Shown here: piece after piece, positions 54,915 through 64,000 of the stretch
How positions within the stretch are numbered: the first letter of the stretch is position 1
Layout: each line of letters starts with the position of its first letter
Source: Litoribrevibacter albus
Lineage (GTDB): Bacteria > Pseudomonadota > Gammaproteobacteria > Pseudomonadales > Litoribrevibacteraceae
DNA: 64,000 bases
Reading direction: 5' to 3'
NCBI RefSeq assembly: GCF_030159995.1
Contig: NZ_BSNM01000027.1
Span: 62,001 to 126,000, forward strand
Made by a program: the position numbers and the translations under genes
The notes under the pieces: generated by a model
Told to the model about the DNA's origin: nothing
Seen by the model: the letters and a program-made list of their open reading frames with translations, nothing else
The model's database searches: none

Positions 54915-56108
54915 ATGTCTCAATCATTATTTACGCAGAAGCCTTCTAATACGAATAAAGCACACGCATCGAATTCAAATTCCACCGATCTACACACCGA
55001 TTACCTGGTTATTGGTGCCGGCGTTGTCGGCCTGGCCATCGCCAAACGTCTCTCGGATGCAGGAAAGGAATGCCTGGTTGTTGAGAAAAACGCACTGTTC
55101 GGGGAAGAAACCAGCAGTCGCAACAGCGAAGTTATCCATGCCGGAATCTACTACCCAAGCAGCTCACTGAAAGCCAGGTTGTGTGTTGAAGGTAAACGGC
55201 AACTCTACCGCTATTGTCAGCAAAGAAGCATTGATCACTCACCTTTAGGAAAACTGATTGTTGCAACTTCATCGGATGAAGAAGAACAACTCTCAGCCAT
55301 TCATTTAAAAGCCCAAGCCAACGGCGTGTTCGACCTGGAACAATTGACCCAAACACAAGTCAACGCTCGGGAGCCGAATGTCAAAGCTACTTCCGCACTG
55401 CTGTCCCCGTCCACTGGCATCATCGACGCTCATCAATACATGCTGTCGTTGGTGGGAGATATTGAAGATGCCGCCAACGCGATCGTATACAAGGCGGAAG
55501 TCACCCACATTGAACAACACTCTCAAGGCTGGACTGTCGCCATCAACAATCAAGGAGAAGCACTGACGCTTCGCTGTCGTTGGTTAATCAATGCCGCAGG
55601 TCTACATGCAAACGCACTTGCGACAATGTATTCGTCAGACGTCCCGGCTATTCATTACTGTCGAGGGTTATACTTCAGCTACACCGGCCATTCGGTATTC
55701 CATCATTTGATTTATCCAGTACCTGAAAAGAACACCGTCGGTTTGGGGATACACGCAACACTCGACATGGCTGGGCAAGTGAAGTTTGGACCAGACACGC
55801 AATACCTCGACACGATTGATTATCGAATGCCGGAATCAACTCATCTGGACGCCATCAAATCTGATTGGGTAACCGCTATTCAGCGCTATTATCCAGCTCT
55901 GGATGCCAACAAGTTGCACCCCAGTTATGCAGGGATCCGCCCCAAATTGAGTGGACCTGGCGATCCGGCTGAAGATTTCTTGATCGAAGGGCCACAAACA
56001 CACGGCTTGCCTAATTTAATTCATTTACTTGGTATAGAATCTCCTGGCTTAACCGCTTCTCTTGCTGTGGCGGAGTACGTTCTCCAGTTAATTGATCAAA
56101 GCGAGTAA
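54915..56108 (+). CDS. FAD-dependent oxidoreductase, L-2-hydroxyglutarate dehydrogenase-like
   Basis: A 397-residue DAO-family flavoprotein. The dinucleotide fold VIGAGVVGLAIAKRLSDAG is near 33-51; SSRNSEVIHAGIYYP, with its His, is typical of LhgO/L2HGDH-like enzymes; a second fold-closing motif is LLGIESPGLTASLA at the C-terminus. The electron acceptor and substrate are not fixed by sequence. The ATG at 54915 after GGAAGGGA is preferred; the ATG at 54897 would add six residues but lies in the 48-bp repeat. Confidence 0.82.
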   Translation: MSQSLFTQKPSNTNKAHASNSNSTDLHTDYLVIGAGVVGLAIAKRLSDAGKECLVVEKNALFGEETSSRNSEVIHAGIYYPSSSLKARLCVEGKRQLYRYCQQRSIDHSPLGKLIVATSSDEEEQLSAIHLKAQANGVFDLEQLTQTQVNAREPNVKATSALLSPSTGIIDAHQYMLSLVGDIEDAANAIVYKAEVTHIEQHSQGWTVAINNQGEALTLRCRWLINAAGLHANALATMYSSDVPAIHYCRGLYFSYTGHSVFHHLIYPVPEKNTVGLGIHATLDMAGQVKFGPDTQYLDTIDYRMPESTHLDAIKSDWVTAIQRYYPALDANKLHPSYAGIRPKLSGPGDPAEDFLIEGPQTHGLPNLIHLLGIESPGLTASLAVAEYVLQLIDQSE

Positions 56109-56163
56109 TAACCTTACTCATGAGCCTCATTCATACCATTCAGAAGCATGCACAGTGGAAACC

Positions 56164-57408
56164 ATGATGAACAGGTTACGAGCCACACTCGCCTTTCAAC
56201 GCAACTTATTCCTTAATTTTCTGCACGACAACTGCCTGCAGGTGGCCGCAGCCCTGACCTACACCACCCTATTCGCCGTGGTTCCGGTCAGTTTTGTGTT
56301 GTTTACCGTATTAAAATCCATCCCGGCATTAAGCAGCGCGAACGAACAAATCCAACAGTTTATCTTCAATCACTTTGTCCCCTCGTCGGGTACAGAAGTG
56401 ATGACCTATCTCCAGAAGTTCGCCAGCCAATCGACACAGCTAACCTTCATTGGTTTGGCCATTCTGATTGTCACTGCAATCTTATTGTTACGAACCATTG
56501 AGCAAAGCATTAATCAGATCTGGGGAATTTCCCAACGCCGAAAGGGCATGGTCAGCTTCCTGATGTATTGGGCAATCATCAGCTTGGGGCCAATCTTGCT
56601 GGCCAGTGGATTATTAATTTCCTCCTGGCTGGCCTCCTCCGAGTTACTGTCGCAAACACTGGCCTGGGCCAATGTAGGCAGCTCCCTCTATACCCTGATG
56701 CCCTGGCTACTGAACGTTCTGGCTTTTAGCCTGATTTATATTGTTGTTCCTAACTGTTATGTACCCTGGCGTGCCGGCCTATCGGGCGCACTTGTAGCAG
56801 CAACGCTGTTTGAGTTAGCTAAGTTCAGCTTTACCTGGTTTGTCAGCAATCTCTCTTCTTATCAACTGATTTACGGTGCCTTTGCTGCCATCCCTCTATT
56901 TTTGCTGTGGATTCATATTTCCTGGTTGATCACACTGCTTGGAGTGGAATGGGTAAAGGGACTGGTCACTTGGTCCTCCATGCAACACGCGTCTAAAGAA
57001 TCGGTGTTCTACCAGAGCCTTCGAGTGCTGGAATACCTGTGGCGAAATCACACCGAAGGCCACGCCACCAGCGCGGAGAGTTTGGGGCACTTTTTAAGTG
57101 AACTGGGATGTGATCATTGGAGTGAAATTCGCCAGTTTCTGCTACAAGAAAATCTCATTGCCGTCGATGCCCGTGGCGACTTTCTGGTTGGCCGGGACTA
57201 CCATCAGGTTCAACTCACAGACTTAATGAGAAATGCACCCTGGAACATGGCTGAATGGCGTGAGCATATCAGCCATCACTCTTCAGAAGCGTGGCAAAAA
57301 GAGCTTGAAGAACAATGGCAAGGGCTTGAGCAAACCGTGAATATGCAGTTTCCGCAATCGCTGCAATCTCTGCTCAGCCAACTTTCCAGAACGCATAAAA
57401 ATACATGA
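56164..57408 (+). CDS. YihY/BrkB family inner-membrane protein
   Basis: A 414-residue protein with six membrane helices (about 30-270) and a cytoplasmic C-terminal domain (about 280-414). QVAAALTYTTLFAVVPV near 28-44 and LAFSLIYIVVPN and PWRAGLSGALVAATLFELAK are family motifs. Its function is unsettled; the old RNase BN name is wrong for this family. The ATG at 56164 after TGGAAA is preferred over the frame's TTG at 56092, which overlaps the previous gene. Confidence 0.88.
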   Translation: MMNRLRATLAFQRNLFLNFLHDNCLQVAAALTYTTLFAVVPVSFVLFTVLKSIPALSSANEQIQQFIFNHFVPSSGTEVMTYLQKFASQSTQLTFIGLAILIVTAILLLRTIEQSINQIWGISQRRKGMVSFLMYWAIISLGPILLASGLLISSWLASSELLSQTLAWANVGSSLYTLMPWLLNVLAFSLIYIVVPNCYVPWRAGLSGALVAATLFELAKFSFTWFVSNLSSYQLIYGAFAAIPLFLLWIHISWLITLLGVEWVKGLVTWSSMQHASKESVFYQSLRVLEYLWRNHTEGHATSAESLGHFLSELGCDHWSEIRQFLLQENLIAVDARGDFLVGRDYHQVQLTDLMRNAPWNMAEWREHISHHSSEAWQKELEEQWQGLEQTVNMQFPQSLQSLLSQLSRTHKNT

Positions 57409-57449
57409 TTATCTTAAAACCCTAACAATCTAAAAATTCCAAGATGCAC

Positions 57450-57480
57450 AAAAAAGCCGATCTAAATTGATCGGCTTTTC
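57450..57480. terminator. bidirectional intrinsic terminator
   Basis: GCCGATC/GATCGGC stem with a 6-base loop, flanked by A5 and T4. It serves the YihY gene on the plus strand and the convergent glycerophosphodiesterase gene on the minus strand. Confidence 0.88.
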
Positions 57481-57503
57481 ACTCTCACAAGCAACAAATC
57501 AGC

Positions 57504-58799
57504 TTATTTGATGCCCATGCAGTTTGCATAGTAAGTGGTAGTCGCAGGCCAGTCAGAGAAGACACCGATCACGCCCACGTCTTGCGCAAGTACATGAAGT
57601 ACTTCCATCTTATCGCCATCGTTGTCGATCACGTCCTGGCCACCGTTGTCACCGTTTATAGACTGGTAGTACCAACCGCCGTTGTCTTTCAATAAGCCGG
57701 AACGCTCCAACGTCCAAGTGATGAGTTCCAAACCAGCGGTTTTTGCATTGATCGCATATTGAGACGGAACGAGTTCTCCATTACCGTTCACATCCAGCAA
57801 CATCCACATTGGTGGAGCCAACACTTTCACCCCGTTTGCCACCCAGGACTCCATCTCTGCAAGGCTGACATTTACATCGTATTTACCGTCCAGAAATACC
57901 GCCTGCTCACCAAATTCAGGGTCGTTATTTACCCAGTAAATGACATCATCATAATTGAAGGATTGAGCCCAAACACGACTCGGATCAATGCCTGCATCAA
58001 TGTAGTCATCAATCATTTTCTGAGCGAAGTCTTCTTGAGTGAACTCCCCTTCATAGGGCATTTCAACTTCAGGAGATTTCAGCTCAGGCGTGAAATCTGC
58101 ACCTAAAGAGTTGATCAACTGAATGCTTTCTTTGTGAGTCATCAAGGTGCCACGAGCGGTATATAAATCCGTACGCCAGTTAGCTGTCGAATTCATGTAG
58201 TCCGCTATGCTGGTTGCGTTTTTGTTGGCCGCATCCATTTTGCCTTTAAGCGTTTTAAACTCAGCCAAGGTGATGTCCGATGTACAGCATTTGATATCGG
58301 CAGCATTAATCAGGTTACCTTCGCTATCAAACTCTGGTGGTACGGAACAGCTTTGCGCCAACGGAGTTTCAAGAATGTTTGTTGTAGTATGAAGGTCACA
58401 CTGTGCATGACGACAAACCAATTCACGGTCTTTGGTGAAGGTGACATCACACTCCACAATACCCGCTCCCATTCTGGCTGCCGCTTCGTAAGACTCTTTG
58501 GTGTGTTCGGGAAACTGCATTGCCGCACCACGGTGTCCGATAGAGAACTTGGTGCGACGGAAGGTTTTCTTCTCACAACTTTGCAGTTTGTCTTTCAATT
58601 CACTCTGATCCATGTCCGCAACCAGATAAAACGGACGCGGTCCGAGTTGAGCCTTGGCATGACGGTTACGAAGGTATTCAAAGTGATTTTTGATTTGCTC
58701 AAAACGCTGTTCCATATCGTGTTTTGGCGCAGCATAAGCCGGTACATTCATGGTAATCAGCGCCATCAACGTGCTGATCATAAGTGCTAGTAGTCGCAT
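57504..58799 (-). CDS. glycerophosphodiester phosphodiesterase, periplasmic
   Basis: A 431-residue exported protein with a signal peptide ending at AYA (about 23). The GDPD core begins [20 protein letters not shown] near 83-102, with [14 protein letters not shown] carrying the metal-binding Glu-x-Asp and VCRHAQCDL the second catalytic His. It contains several extra cysteines (KCCTSD). It should release glycerol-3-phosphate from phospholipid-derived diesters. GGAGA precedes the ATG. Confidence 0.9.
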   Translation of the reverse strand: MRLLALMISTLMALITMNVPAYAAPKHDMEQRFEQIKNHFEYLRNRHAKAQLGPRPFYLVADMDQSELKDKLQSCEKKTFRRTKFSIGHRGAAMQFPEHTKESYEAAARMGAGIVECDVTFTKDRELVCRHAQCDLHTTTNILETPLAQSCSVPPEFDSEGNLINAADIKCCTSDITLAEFKTLKGKMDAANKNATSIADYMNSTANWRTDLYTARGTLMTHKESIQLINSLGADFTPELKSPEVEMPYEGEFTQEDFAQKMIDDYIDAGIDPSRVWAQSFNYDDVIYWVNNDPEFGEQAVFLDGKYDVNVSLAEMESWVANGVKVLAPPMWMLLDVNGNGELVPSQYAINAKTAGLELITWTLERSGLLKDNGGWYYQSINGDNGGQDVIDNDGDKMEVLHVLAQDVGVIGVFSDWPATTTYYANCMGIK

Positions 58800-58998
58800 G
58801 GTATCTCCATCGCTGTTGTTATTCTTCAGGGATCTCGAATTCCCTTTCAGGGTTTATGAAATCGAATCTTGTCTGAGTACAACCAAAAATCGGGAAGATC
58901 TTTAACACAAACGTCGAGAGATACTAAAAAGTGATTATGACGATTTGATGCTGTTTTGTTGAACAAGCATTTAATAACCGTACATTAAAACAGACACA

Positions 58999-59024
58999 TA
59001 AAAAAAGGCGCCATTAAGACGCCT
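58999..59024 (-). terminator. intrinsic terminator of the lysE unit
   Basis: On the minus strand AGGCG-N9-CGCCT is followed by T7, 37 bases past the stop of the LysE-type gene. The remaining 200 bases up to the glycerophosphodiesterase gene show no gene. Confidence 0.85.
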
Positions 59025-59060
59025 CGCTATAAACTTCCAACTTAGTTAGATAAAAGTGGA

Positions 59061-59675
59061 TTATCCCTTAGTTGCCAAGACCGAACCTGTGGCAACCATG
59101 ATGCCTCCGCCAATGCGATTCATACGTTTCTCGGCGTCTGGATTCTGAAATGCTTTTCTCGCCTTTGAAGCCAAATAGGCATACCCCAACATCACACACC
59201 CTAATACGACAGAAATAACCGTGGCTACCAGAAAAACATCCATCGCACCTAAATCGGTCAGGTTTACAAACGTTGGCAACATACCTAGATAAAAGATAAT
59301 CACTTTCGGGTTGCTCAAGGTAATGAACAGTCCAGACAAATAATTGGCCATCCAGGAGTTTTCTTTAACTCCGTCAATATTCACAGCCTCAGGCTTAGTA
59401 CGCCACAGCTTGATTCCCAACCAAATCAAATACGCGGCACCTACATATTTGACAATGGTGAAGAAGCTGCCTAACGCTTCCGCCATAACTGCCAAACCGA
59501 ATACAGCCATGAGCAAAAAGACCAGATCGCCCGAGACGATCCCCAAGACCACAACAGAGGCATGACCAAAACCAGACGACAAGGCACGCGCAACCGTAGC
59601 AAACACGCCAGGTCCTGGCATAGCAGCCAGTAACAACATAGTTCCTGCGAGGGCTAATAAAGATAACAAGGTCAT
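59061..59675 (-). CDS. LysE/RhtB-family exporter
   Basis: A 204-residue six-helix transporter. The N-terminus carries the PGPGVFATVARALSSG motif of RhtB-type amino acid exporters, then GAAYLIWLGIKLWR near the third helix and FLSNPKVIIF-like sequence (ITLSNPKVIIFYLGMLP). The substrate is unknown (amino acid or homoserine-lactone type). The ATG at 59675 is ten bases from AGGAG; an ATG at 59699 is possible. It follows the solute-binding gene by 64 bases. Confidence 0.88.
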   Translation of the reverse strand: MTLLSLLALAGTMLLLAAMPGPGVFATVARALSSGFGHASVVVLGIVSGDLVFLLMAVFGLAVMAEALGSFFTIVKYVGAAYLIWLGIKLWRTKPEAVNIDGVKENSWMANYLSGLFITLSNPKVIIFYLGMLPTFVNLTDLGAMDVFLVATVISVVLGCVMLGYAYLASKARKAFQNPDAEKRMNRIGGGIMVATGSVLATKG

Positions 59676-59739
59676 ACAGCTCAACTCCTGAAACCTCATT
59701 CAAAACAGCGAAAAACCGTTCTGACGAGATAGACAACTT

Positions 59740-60486
59740 TTATTGATCAAGAATTGTACTATAGCGTCCTGAGCTTTTCAGCTTTTTCATGCCTCTGGAA
59801 AACGCCGCATCAAACTCTTGACTCCTTGGCCTTTTCCGGCTGAAGAACATAAACATATCCGCTTCACGCAGCGGCTTACTGTGATGCGTAATCATTCGGA
59901 CTTTAGCTTCCGGAAACATTTTCTGAATCATGTAGTAGCCGACTATTTGACCACCAGGCACAGCATCTATCCGACCAGCCATCAGTTTTCGGTAATTCTG
60001 TGCTTCGTTTGATACAGCCTCTACCGTAATACCGTGATTAGCCAATTGAACAACATGGCTATAGCCAATCACGCCACCAATTACATAGTTTTTAAGATCG
60101 GAGAACTCCTTCCAATCAAAAGGGCGATTAACGTGATAAAAGAACACTTCTTTATCCCTGAATAAACGCTCCTTTGAAATAATAAAGTAATCATTGTCGC
60201 CACGATCCGGGTTTACGAACCAAGGAAAGGTTCCGTCACTCTGACCGTTCTTAATGCGCTCATAGCTTCGTTTCCAGGGGTAGTAATTATATTCAACGTC
60301 AAACCCTTCCAGAGCAAAAGCCTCCCTGACGAGGGTCTCTGCGATTTTTCCATCAGGGTCTTTTTCAGAGGTAAAAGGAGCCCACTCACCAATGTCTAAA
60401 TACACAGTATCGGCGTGAACAAGACCGATGCTCCCGAAGAAAGACAGGAGCAGCGCGATCAAGGGAAAAGATAACAATGCCTGCAT
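59740..60486 (-). CDS. periplasmic solute-binding protein, SBP_bac_3 type
   Basis: A 248-residue protein with a signal peptide (about 1-25) and a bilobal binding fold: LDIGEWAPFTSEKDPDGKIAE starts lobe 1, and DWKEFSDLKNYVIGGVIGYS begins lobe 2. No ABC permease or ATPase gene lies nearby, so it is an orphan. It sits 75 bases after a chemoreceptor gene and before an exporter, so it may present a ligand to the receptor, or only sense. The ligand is unknown. Confidence 0.85.
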   Translation of the reverse strand: MQALLSFPLIALLLSFFGSIGLVHADTVYLDIGEWAPFTSEKDPDGKIAETLVREAFALEGFDVEYNYYPWKRSYERIKNGQSDGTFPWFVNPDRGDNDYFIISKERLFRDKEVFFYHVNRPFDWKEFSDLKNYVIGGVIGYSHVVQLANHGITVEAVSNEAQNYRKLMAGRIDAVPGGQIVGYYMIQKMFPEAKVRMITHHSKPLREADMFMFFSRKRPRSQEFDAAFSRGMKKLKSSGRYSTILDQ

Positions 60487-60561
60487 GAATACAACCTATT
60501 TAATTTAAGGCAATAAACACTATAGACAGATTAGCGAGCCTATATTGATTTAATATACGCA

Positions 60562-62511
60562 TCAGGTTTTAAATCGGCTCACAAGCGCTGTAAGTTCTTG
60601 AGAAAGCTGACTCAGGGTTTGTGAGTTCGTATGAGACTGCACCGAGGCTTCATTGGCTTTCTGAGCCTCATTATGGACATCGGTAATATTCATGTTGATG
60701 TCTTCAGCCACCGAGTGCTGTTCCTCCGCTGCCGCCGCAATCTGAGTAGCCATATCACCAATATTGGTCACTGAACGCTGGATAGATTCGAACACCGCCT
60801 TGGTTTTCTCTGTCGTCTCTACCGTCTGCTTAGAATGCTCCAGACTGCTGGACAATTTTTCAGACACCACATTAGTGCGCTTATTCAGGGACGAAATCAG
60901 ATTATCAATTTCCTCGGTGGATTCGGCCGTTTTCTGCGCCAAAGTACGCACTTCGTCCGCCACCACAGCGAAACCACGACCCTGCTCTCCGGCACGAGCC
61001 GCTTCAATGGCCGCATTTAACGCGAGCAAATTGGTTTGTTCAGCAATGCCACGAATGGTATCCAGAATCGAAGTAATGTTATTGGCTTCTTGGGCCAGCT
61101 CCGACATCGCATTATTTGAGTCAACAATAATGTCTTCGAGAATATTCACCGATTCGGAGGTTTCCTGAATGAACTGACGCCCCTGGCTGGCTTGTTGCTG
61201 ACTCTCATCGGCAGACGATGCCGTCTGACTGCAGTTCTGAGCCACTTCATTTGAGGTCGCGACCATTTCATGGAACGCGGTAGACACTTGTTCAATCGAA
61301 CGGGATTGCTGATCAGAAATCTCACGAACCTGCTCAGACACCCGACGCGCACCATCCGCCTCTTCCCCAACCTGACTGGCGTTGGATTTGATCTCTGAAA
61401 TTAGCGTATGAACCATATCCACAAAGGTATTAAAGGCATCCGCCATTACTCCGGATTCGTCATTGGATTTCACTGTTAGGCGACGGGTTAAGTCCCCTTC
61501 TCCACTGGCAATCTCTTGTAAGCCCTGAGTGATTACCTGCATCGGTTTGGTAATGACACTGGATAACCAAAGACCAATAGCAGCGAACACCACAATCAAC
61601 GAGATACTGACCAAGCTGATGGTCATGGCTAATTTATTGGCGGCCTCAAAGACCTCGGACTCTGGAATAAGCCCGATAAACTTCCATCCAAGAGAAGGTG
61701 ATTCATAGATACTGGCAAACCAAGGCTTACCATCCAACTCAACTTGAACCATACCTTTTGCGGAAGCTAATTCCTGATATACATTCCCTAACTCGTTTAA
61801 CTTTTTGAAGTTATGGTCCAGATTGGATGGATCGGCCAAAACCACGCCGGTGTCTTCAATCAGCATCAAATAGCCTTGCTCACCGAACTTCACTTGCTGA
61901 ACCATTGTGGTTAGTTTAGCCAACGTCACATCAACACCCACCACACCTTTTAGGCCATCTTTGGCCTGAAATACTTTCAAATAATCTAATAATGGGGTGC
62001 CCGTTGTAACATCGGCGTAGGCAGGCGCACGAACCGCCTCAGATGCATTACCAATCGATGAGGTATACCAAGGGCGTTTTCTTGGATCATAGTTAGCAAC
62101 GTTGTTGCCTTTGGGCCACTGGATGTAACCACCGTTGCTCATTCCCAGATACACAAACGCCAGATCAGGACGAGATTCACCAAATTCTTTCAACAGCTGG
62201 AAAGCTTTTGCCTCCACCTCGCTGTTTTGCTCAGGTGTCATAGGTTCAGACGGTTTATCCATATAGGTCATGACGGAACTGTCGAGATTCTGGATAATCT
62301 CTGTCGAAGCCAGGTAGACGGCATCTTCCGCTAATCCATTGAGATACAAAGAAAACGCCGTATCGATTTGCCGTATTTCATTTGTACTTTGCTTTTCAAA
62401 AGACGTAATCGCGCTATCCCGGACTGTCATTAACGACATGATTGCTACGATTAGCACAGGTAAAATCACACCGGCTAATAACGTCACCACAAACTTAATT
62501 CGAATGCTCAC
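60562..62511 (-). CDS. methyl-accepting chemotaxis protein with double Cache domain
   Basis: A 649-residue chemoreceptor. Helix 1 is at about 8-30, and the periplasmic dCache domain at about 35-285 ([49 protein letters not shown]). Helix 2 is at about 290-312, HAMP to about 370, and the signalling domain ends with [19 protein letters not shown] and a last VSRFKT. The RPWY pattern resembles amino-acid-binding dCache domains. A sigma-28 promoter lies upstream, so it belongs to the flagellar regulon. Confidence 0.94.
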   Translation of the reverse strand: MSIRIKFVVTLLAGVILPVLIVAIMSLMTVRDSAITSFEKQSTNEIRQIDTAFSLYLNGLAEDAVYLASTEIIQNLDSSVMTYMDKPSEPMTPEQNSEVEAKAFQLLKEFGESRPDLAFVYLGMSNGGYIQWPKGNNVANYDPRKRPWYTSSIGNASEAVRAPAYADVTTGTPLLDYLKVFQAKDGLKGVVGVDVTLAKLTTMVQQVKFGEQGYLMLIEDTGVVLADPSNLDHNFKKLNELGNVYQELASAKGMVQVELDGKPWFASIYESPSLGWKFIGLIPESEVFEAANKLAMTISLVSISLIVVFAAIGLWLSSVITKPMQVITQGLQEIASGEGDLTRRLTVKSNDESGVMADAFNTFVDMVHTLISEIKSNASQVGEEADGARRVSEQVREISDQQSRSIEQVSTAFHEMVATSNEVAQNCSQTASSADESQQQASQGRQFIQETSESVNILEDIIVDSNNAMSELAQEANNITSILDTIRGIAEQTNLLALNAAIEAARAGEQGRGFAVVADEVRTLAQKTAESTEEIDNLISSLNKRTNVVSEKLSSSLEHSKQTVETTEKTKAVFESIQRSVTNIGDMATQIAAAAEEQHSVAEDINMNITDVHNEAQKANEASVQSHTNSQTLSQLSQELTALVSRFKT

Positions 62512-62860
62512 CTACTTCCATCCCCTCAGGTTTCCAGTCCATACAACCGTTTATCCAAACAGCATCAATGAACACTTTTTATACAGCCATACAAATCATA
62601 AATTGTCTCAAAGAATACTTTTAAGCACTGATTTCACGGCTTTTTTATTAACTATAGTATCGGCAAGAGGAAGAGCCACTTTATAAACATCTGTATAATT
62701 ATCAACCAAACTAAATAGTAGTCAATCGTAGAGAAGCCCTGCTAGAAAAGACAAAATAGCGAATGAAGGCACACAAGCCAGAAAACATACTCCCGGTTCG
62801 TGTGCCTGTTTGCTGTTGCCTGGTTAGTTATTCCCAGCGTGGTTAATTGTTCGTTGCTTG
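62512..62860. other. 349-base intergenic region
   Basis: It holds the sigma-28 promoter described separately, and a TA-rich leader. Nearer the lipase it has an inverted repeat AGGCACAC (62767-62774) / GTGTGCCT (62800-62807) without a T-tract on the minus strand. Three degenerate copies of GTTARTTRTTC lie at 62823, 62842 and 62860, 18-19 bases apart, the last one covering the lipase stop codon. There is no gene. Confidence 0.6.
62657..62683 (-). promoter_or_regulatory. sigma-28 (FliA) promoter of the chemoreceptor unit
   Basis: On the minus strand TAAAGTGG-N11-GCCGATAC matches the sigma-28 consensus TAAAGTTT-N11-GCCGATAA in both boxes with exact spacing. The leader to the receptor ATG is about 140 bases. 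Confidence 0.9.
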
Positions 62861-63934
62861 TTAATTATTCAAAGTGTCATAAACCAGCGATGACACAGAA
62901 CGGTCGGCCGAGTCAGAAACAAAACGGAAATTGCCTGTTTCGCGCCAGAACTGCCACCAGGGCACTGATTTGTACTCAGCCTCAAAGTCCACACGAAGGC
63001 CAACATCAAATCCGTTGTAAACATACGTCACCGGCCCGGTGGCTTCGTCACGAATCACCTGACCATGATCGGCCTTATTCGACATCAATACCGGGTAATG
63101 GTTATACAACAGCCCGTCAGGTCCATTCACCGACGTCAGCTTTCCAGTGAAAGACACACTGTTTGCACAACTCTCAATGGCTTCCGGAGCCGAAGCACCA
63201 CAAGAAGAGTGAGCAGGAACCGTGGCATCGTCTGATCCTAAAATCAGCGGTTTGATTAATACATTGCCGCCATTCCCGGCGAATCTCAGATGAGGAATGT
63301 CATTAGGTGTCATCGCCAAGGTTCTTGCCTTGGAGACGTTCAGATCCTGAACCACGCCCAAATCACTGATATCCGCTTGGCTCAGATCCAAACCAAACGC
63401 ACCACCGACGGCTTGCTTGATCCAATCAGGAATACTGGCATTACTGGCGATGTTCACAGCCAAAGAGGCCAGCTCTGTACCACCACCCGCACCGGCGAAA
63501 TCAAGTACAGCAATGATATCCAAAGGCTCAAGCCCGGCGTTCATCAACCAGGTTTCCTGATTTTCAAGGAAGTAACGAGTCACCAAGTCCCCGGTACTGT
63601 GCGTCACCAAAACACAGCCATCGACACATGTCCCCTGCATGGAAAGCTGCTTCGCCTGCTCAAACACCTGTTCTGAAATGCGACCTTCCACTCGTTCGGC
63701 ACTGCTCCAGCCCAAGCGACCTTCGGCACGATCCTGCCAAAACTGCGGAATCAACTGGCGGTCATAGACCTCCTGATCCGATGGTTTTTCTTTTAAATCT
63801 GAAAACTGAAAGCCATGAACCAGAATAACATTATGGCCTGCCACTTGTGCTTGGGCGATGTTTGGAGTCCCCGTTGCAGCCAGTACAGACGCGGCCGCAA
63901 ACCCCAGTAGTTTTACTTTGTTTAACCTTTTCAT
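62861..63934 (-). CDS. secreted lipase-like alpha/beta hydrolase
   Basis: A 357-residue exported hydrolase with a signal peptide ending at AQA (about 29). VILVHGF opens the fold; THSTGDLVTRY (near 111) carries the nucleophile Ser in a THSxGD-type elbow. A late acid (SDDATVP, near 238) and a His (NHYP or DHGQ) are plausible triad members. Several cysteines (GTCVDGC; SSCGASAPEAIESC) may form disulfides. The substrate is unassigned. AGGA precedes the ATG by 8 bases; the window ends 66 bases further on. Confidence 0.85.
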   Translation of the reverse strand: MKRLNKVKLLGFAAASVLAATGTPNIAQAQVAGHNVILVHGFQFSDLKEKPSDQEVYDRQLIPQFWQDRAEGRLGWSSAERVEGRISEQVFEQAKQLSMQGTCVDGCVLVTHSTGDLVTRYFLENQETWLMNAGLEPLDIIAVLDFAGAGGGTELASLAVNIASNASIPDWIKQAVGGAFGLDLSQADISDLGVVQDLNVSKARTLAMTPNDIPHLRFAGNGGNVLIKPLILGSDDATVPAHSSCGASAPEAIESCANSVSFTGKLTSVNGPDGLLYNHYPVLMSNKADHGQVIRDEATGPVTYVYNGFDVGLRVDFEAEYKSVPWWQFWRETGNFRFVSDSADRSVSSLVYDTLNN

Positions 63935-64000
63935 AGATCATCCTATCGTTATTGTTATCTTCGATGAATCCGTGTCTCGCCAACATTTATAGAAGTTGTG

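Noticed and set aside
1-64000. tRNA, rRNA, insertion sequences, prophage or attachment sites
   Set aside because: None was seen by reading; no transposase, integrase or cloverleaf-like sequence stood out. A tRNAscan and IS search would settle this.

Overview
The window reads as ordinary chromosome of a marine-type gammaproteobacterium of the Oceanospirillales/Pseudomonadales kind. The reasons are gene content and order (ubiE-ubiJ-ubiB-hisE-tatABC; typA-thiI-glnA-ntrB-ntrC; trmL...secB-grxC-rhodanese-gpmI-envC-ctpA-yibQ-hisF-hisH-hisB), which from memory parallels Pseudomonas chromosomes, plus a complete MSHA type IV pilus locus typical of Vibrio, Shewanella, Marinobacter and relatives. Base composition looks middling and fairly even by eye (not counted). 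The species cannot be named from this. No tRNA, rRNA, insertion sequence, prophage or CRISPR array was seen.

Layout. 1-7.5 kb: an alpha/beta hydrolase, an uncharacterised protein, a polyhydroxyalkanoate-system protein, ubiquinone genes (ubiE, ubiJ, ubiB), hisE and tatABC. 7.5-14.1 kb: a 60-residue protein, dtd, a large subtilisin-type lipoprotein protease, a Cache chemoreceptor and proline iminopeptidase. 14.3-23.8 kb: typA, thiI, and a nitrogen block (glnA, a DUF4124 protein, ntrB, ntrC) in which NtrC sites and sigma-54 promoters can be read directly, then a small radical SAM gene. 23.9-41.6 kb: 16 msh genes, all on the minus strand, probably transcribed from mshI towards mshQ. They build an MSHA-type pilus with a c-di-GMP-binding-type ATPase (MshE), secretin (MshL), four prepilin-like proteins with the classic or near-classic leader, two larger minor pilins, and a 1525-residue LamG-domain adhesin-like protein (MshQ). 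41.7-44.1 kb: trmL and a PglL-like O-oligosaccharyltransferase/ligase. 44.2-53.8 kb: secB, grxC, a rhodanese, gpmI, envC, ctpA, yibQ, hisF, hisH, hisB. 53.9-64 kb: a PanZ-like acetyltransferase-fold protein, a small membrane protein, an FAD oxidoreductase, a YihY membrane protein, a periplasmic glycerophosphodiesterase, a LysE exporter, a solute-binding protein and a dCache chemoreceptor behind a clear sigma-28 promoter, and a secreted lipase-like hydrolase.

How the parts work together. The pilus machinery, the PglL-like enzyme and a Ser/Thr/Ala-rich MshA tail together suggest a glycosylated MSHA pilus. NtrB/NtrC, their own promoter and glnA form a self-contained nitrogen-control circuit, with the adenylylation tyrosine conserved in GlnA. 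The chemoreceptor, binding protein and exporter at 59.0-62.5 kb look like one flagellar-regulon transcription unit. Two histidine genes, hisI and hisA, are absent from the places where related genomes keep them.

Nothing here is a wholly unknown multi-gene system. The best leads are the pilus/glycosylation pairing, the sigma-28 chemoreceptor/binding-protein/exporter unit, terminator hairpins lying inside coding sequence at both ends of yibQ, and several small tandem repeats in intergenic DNA and in mshE.
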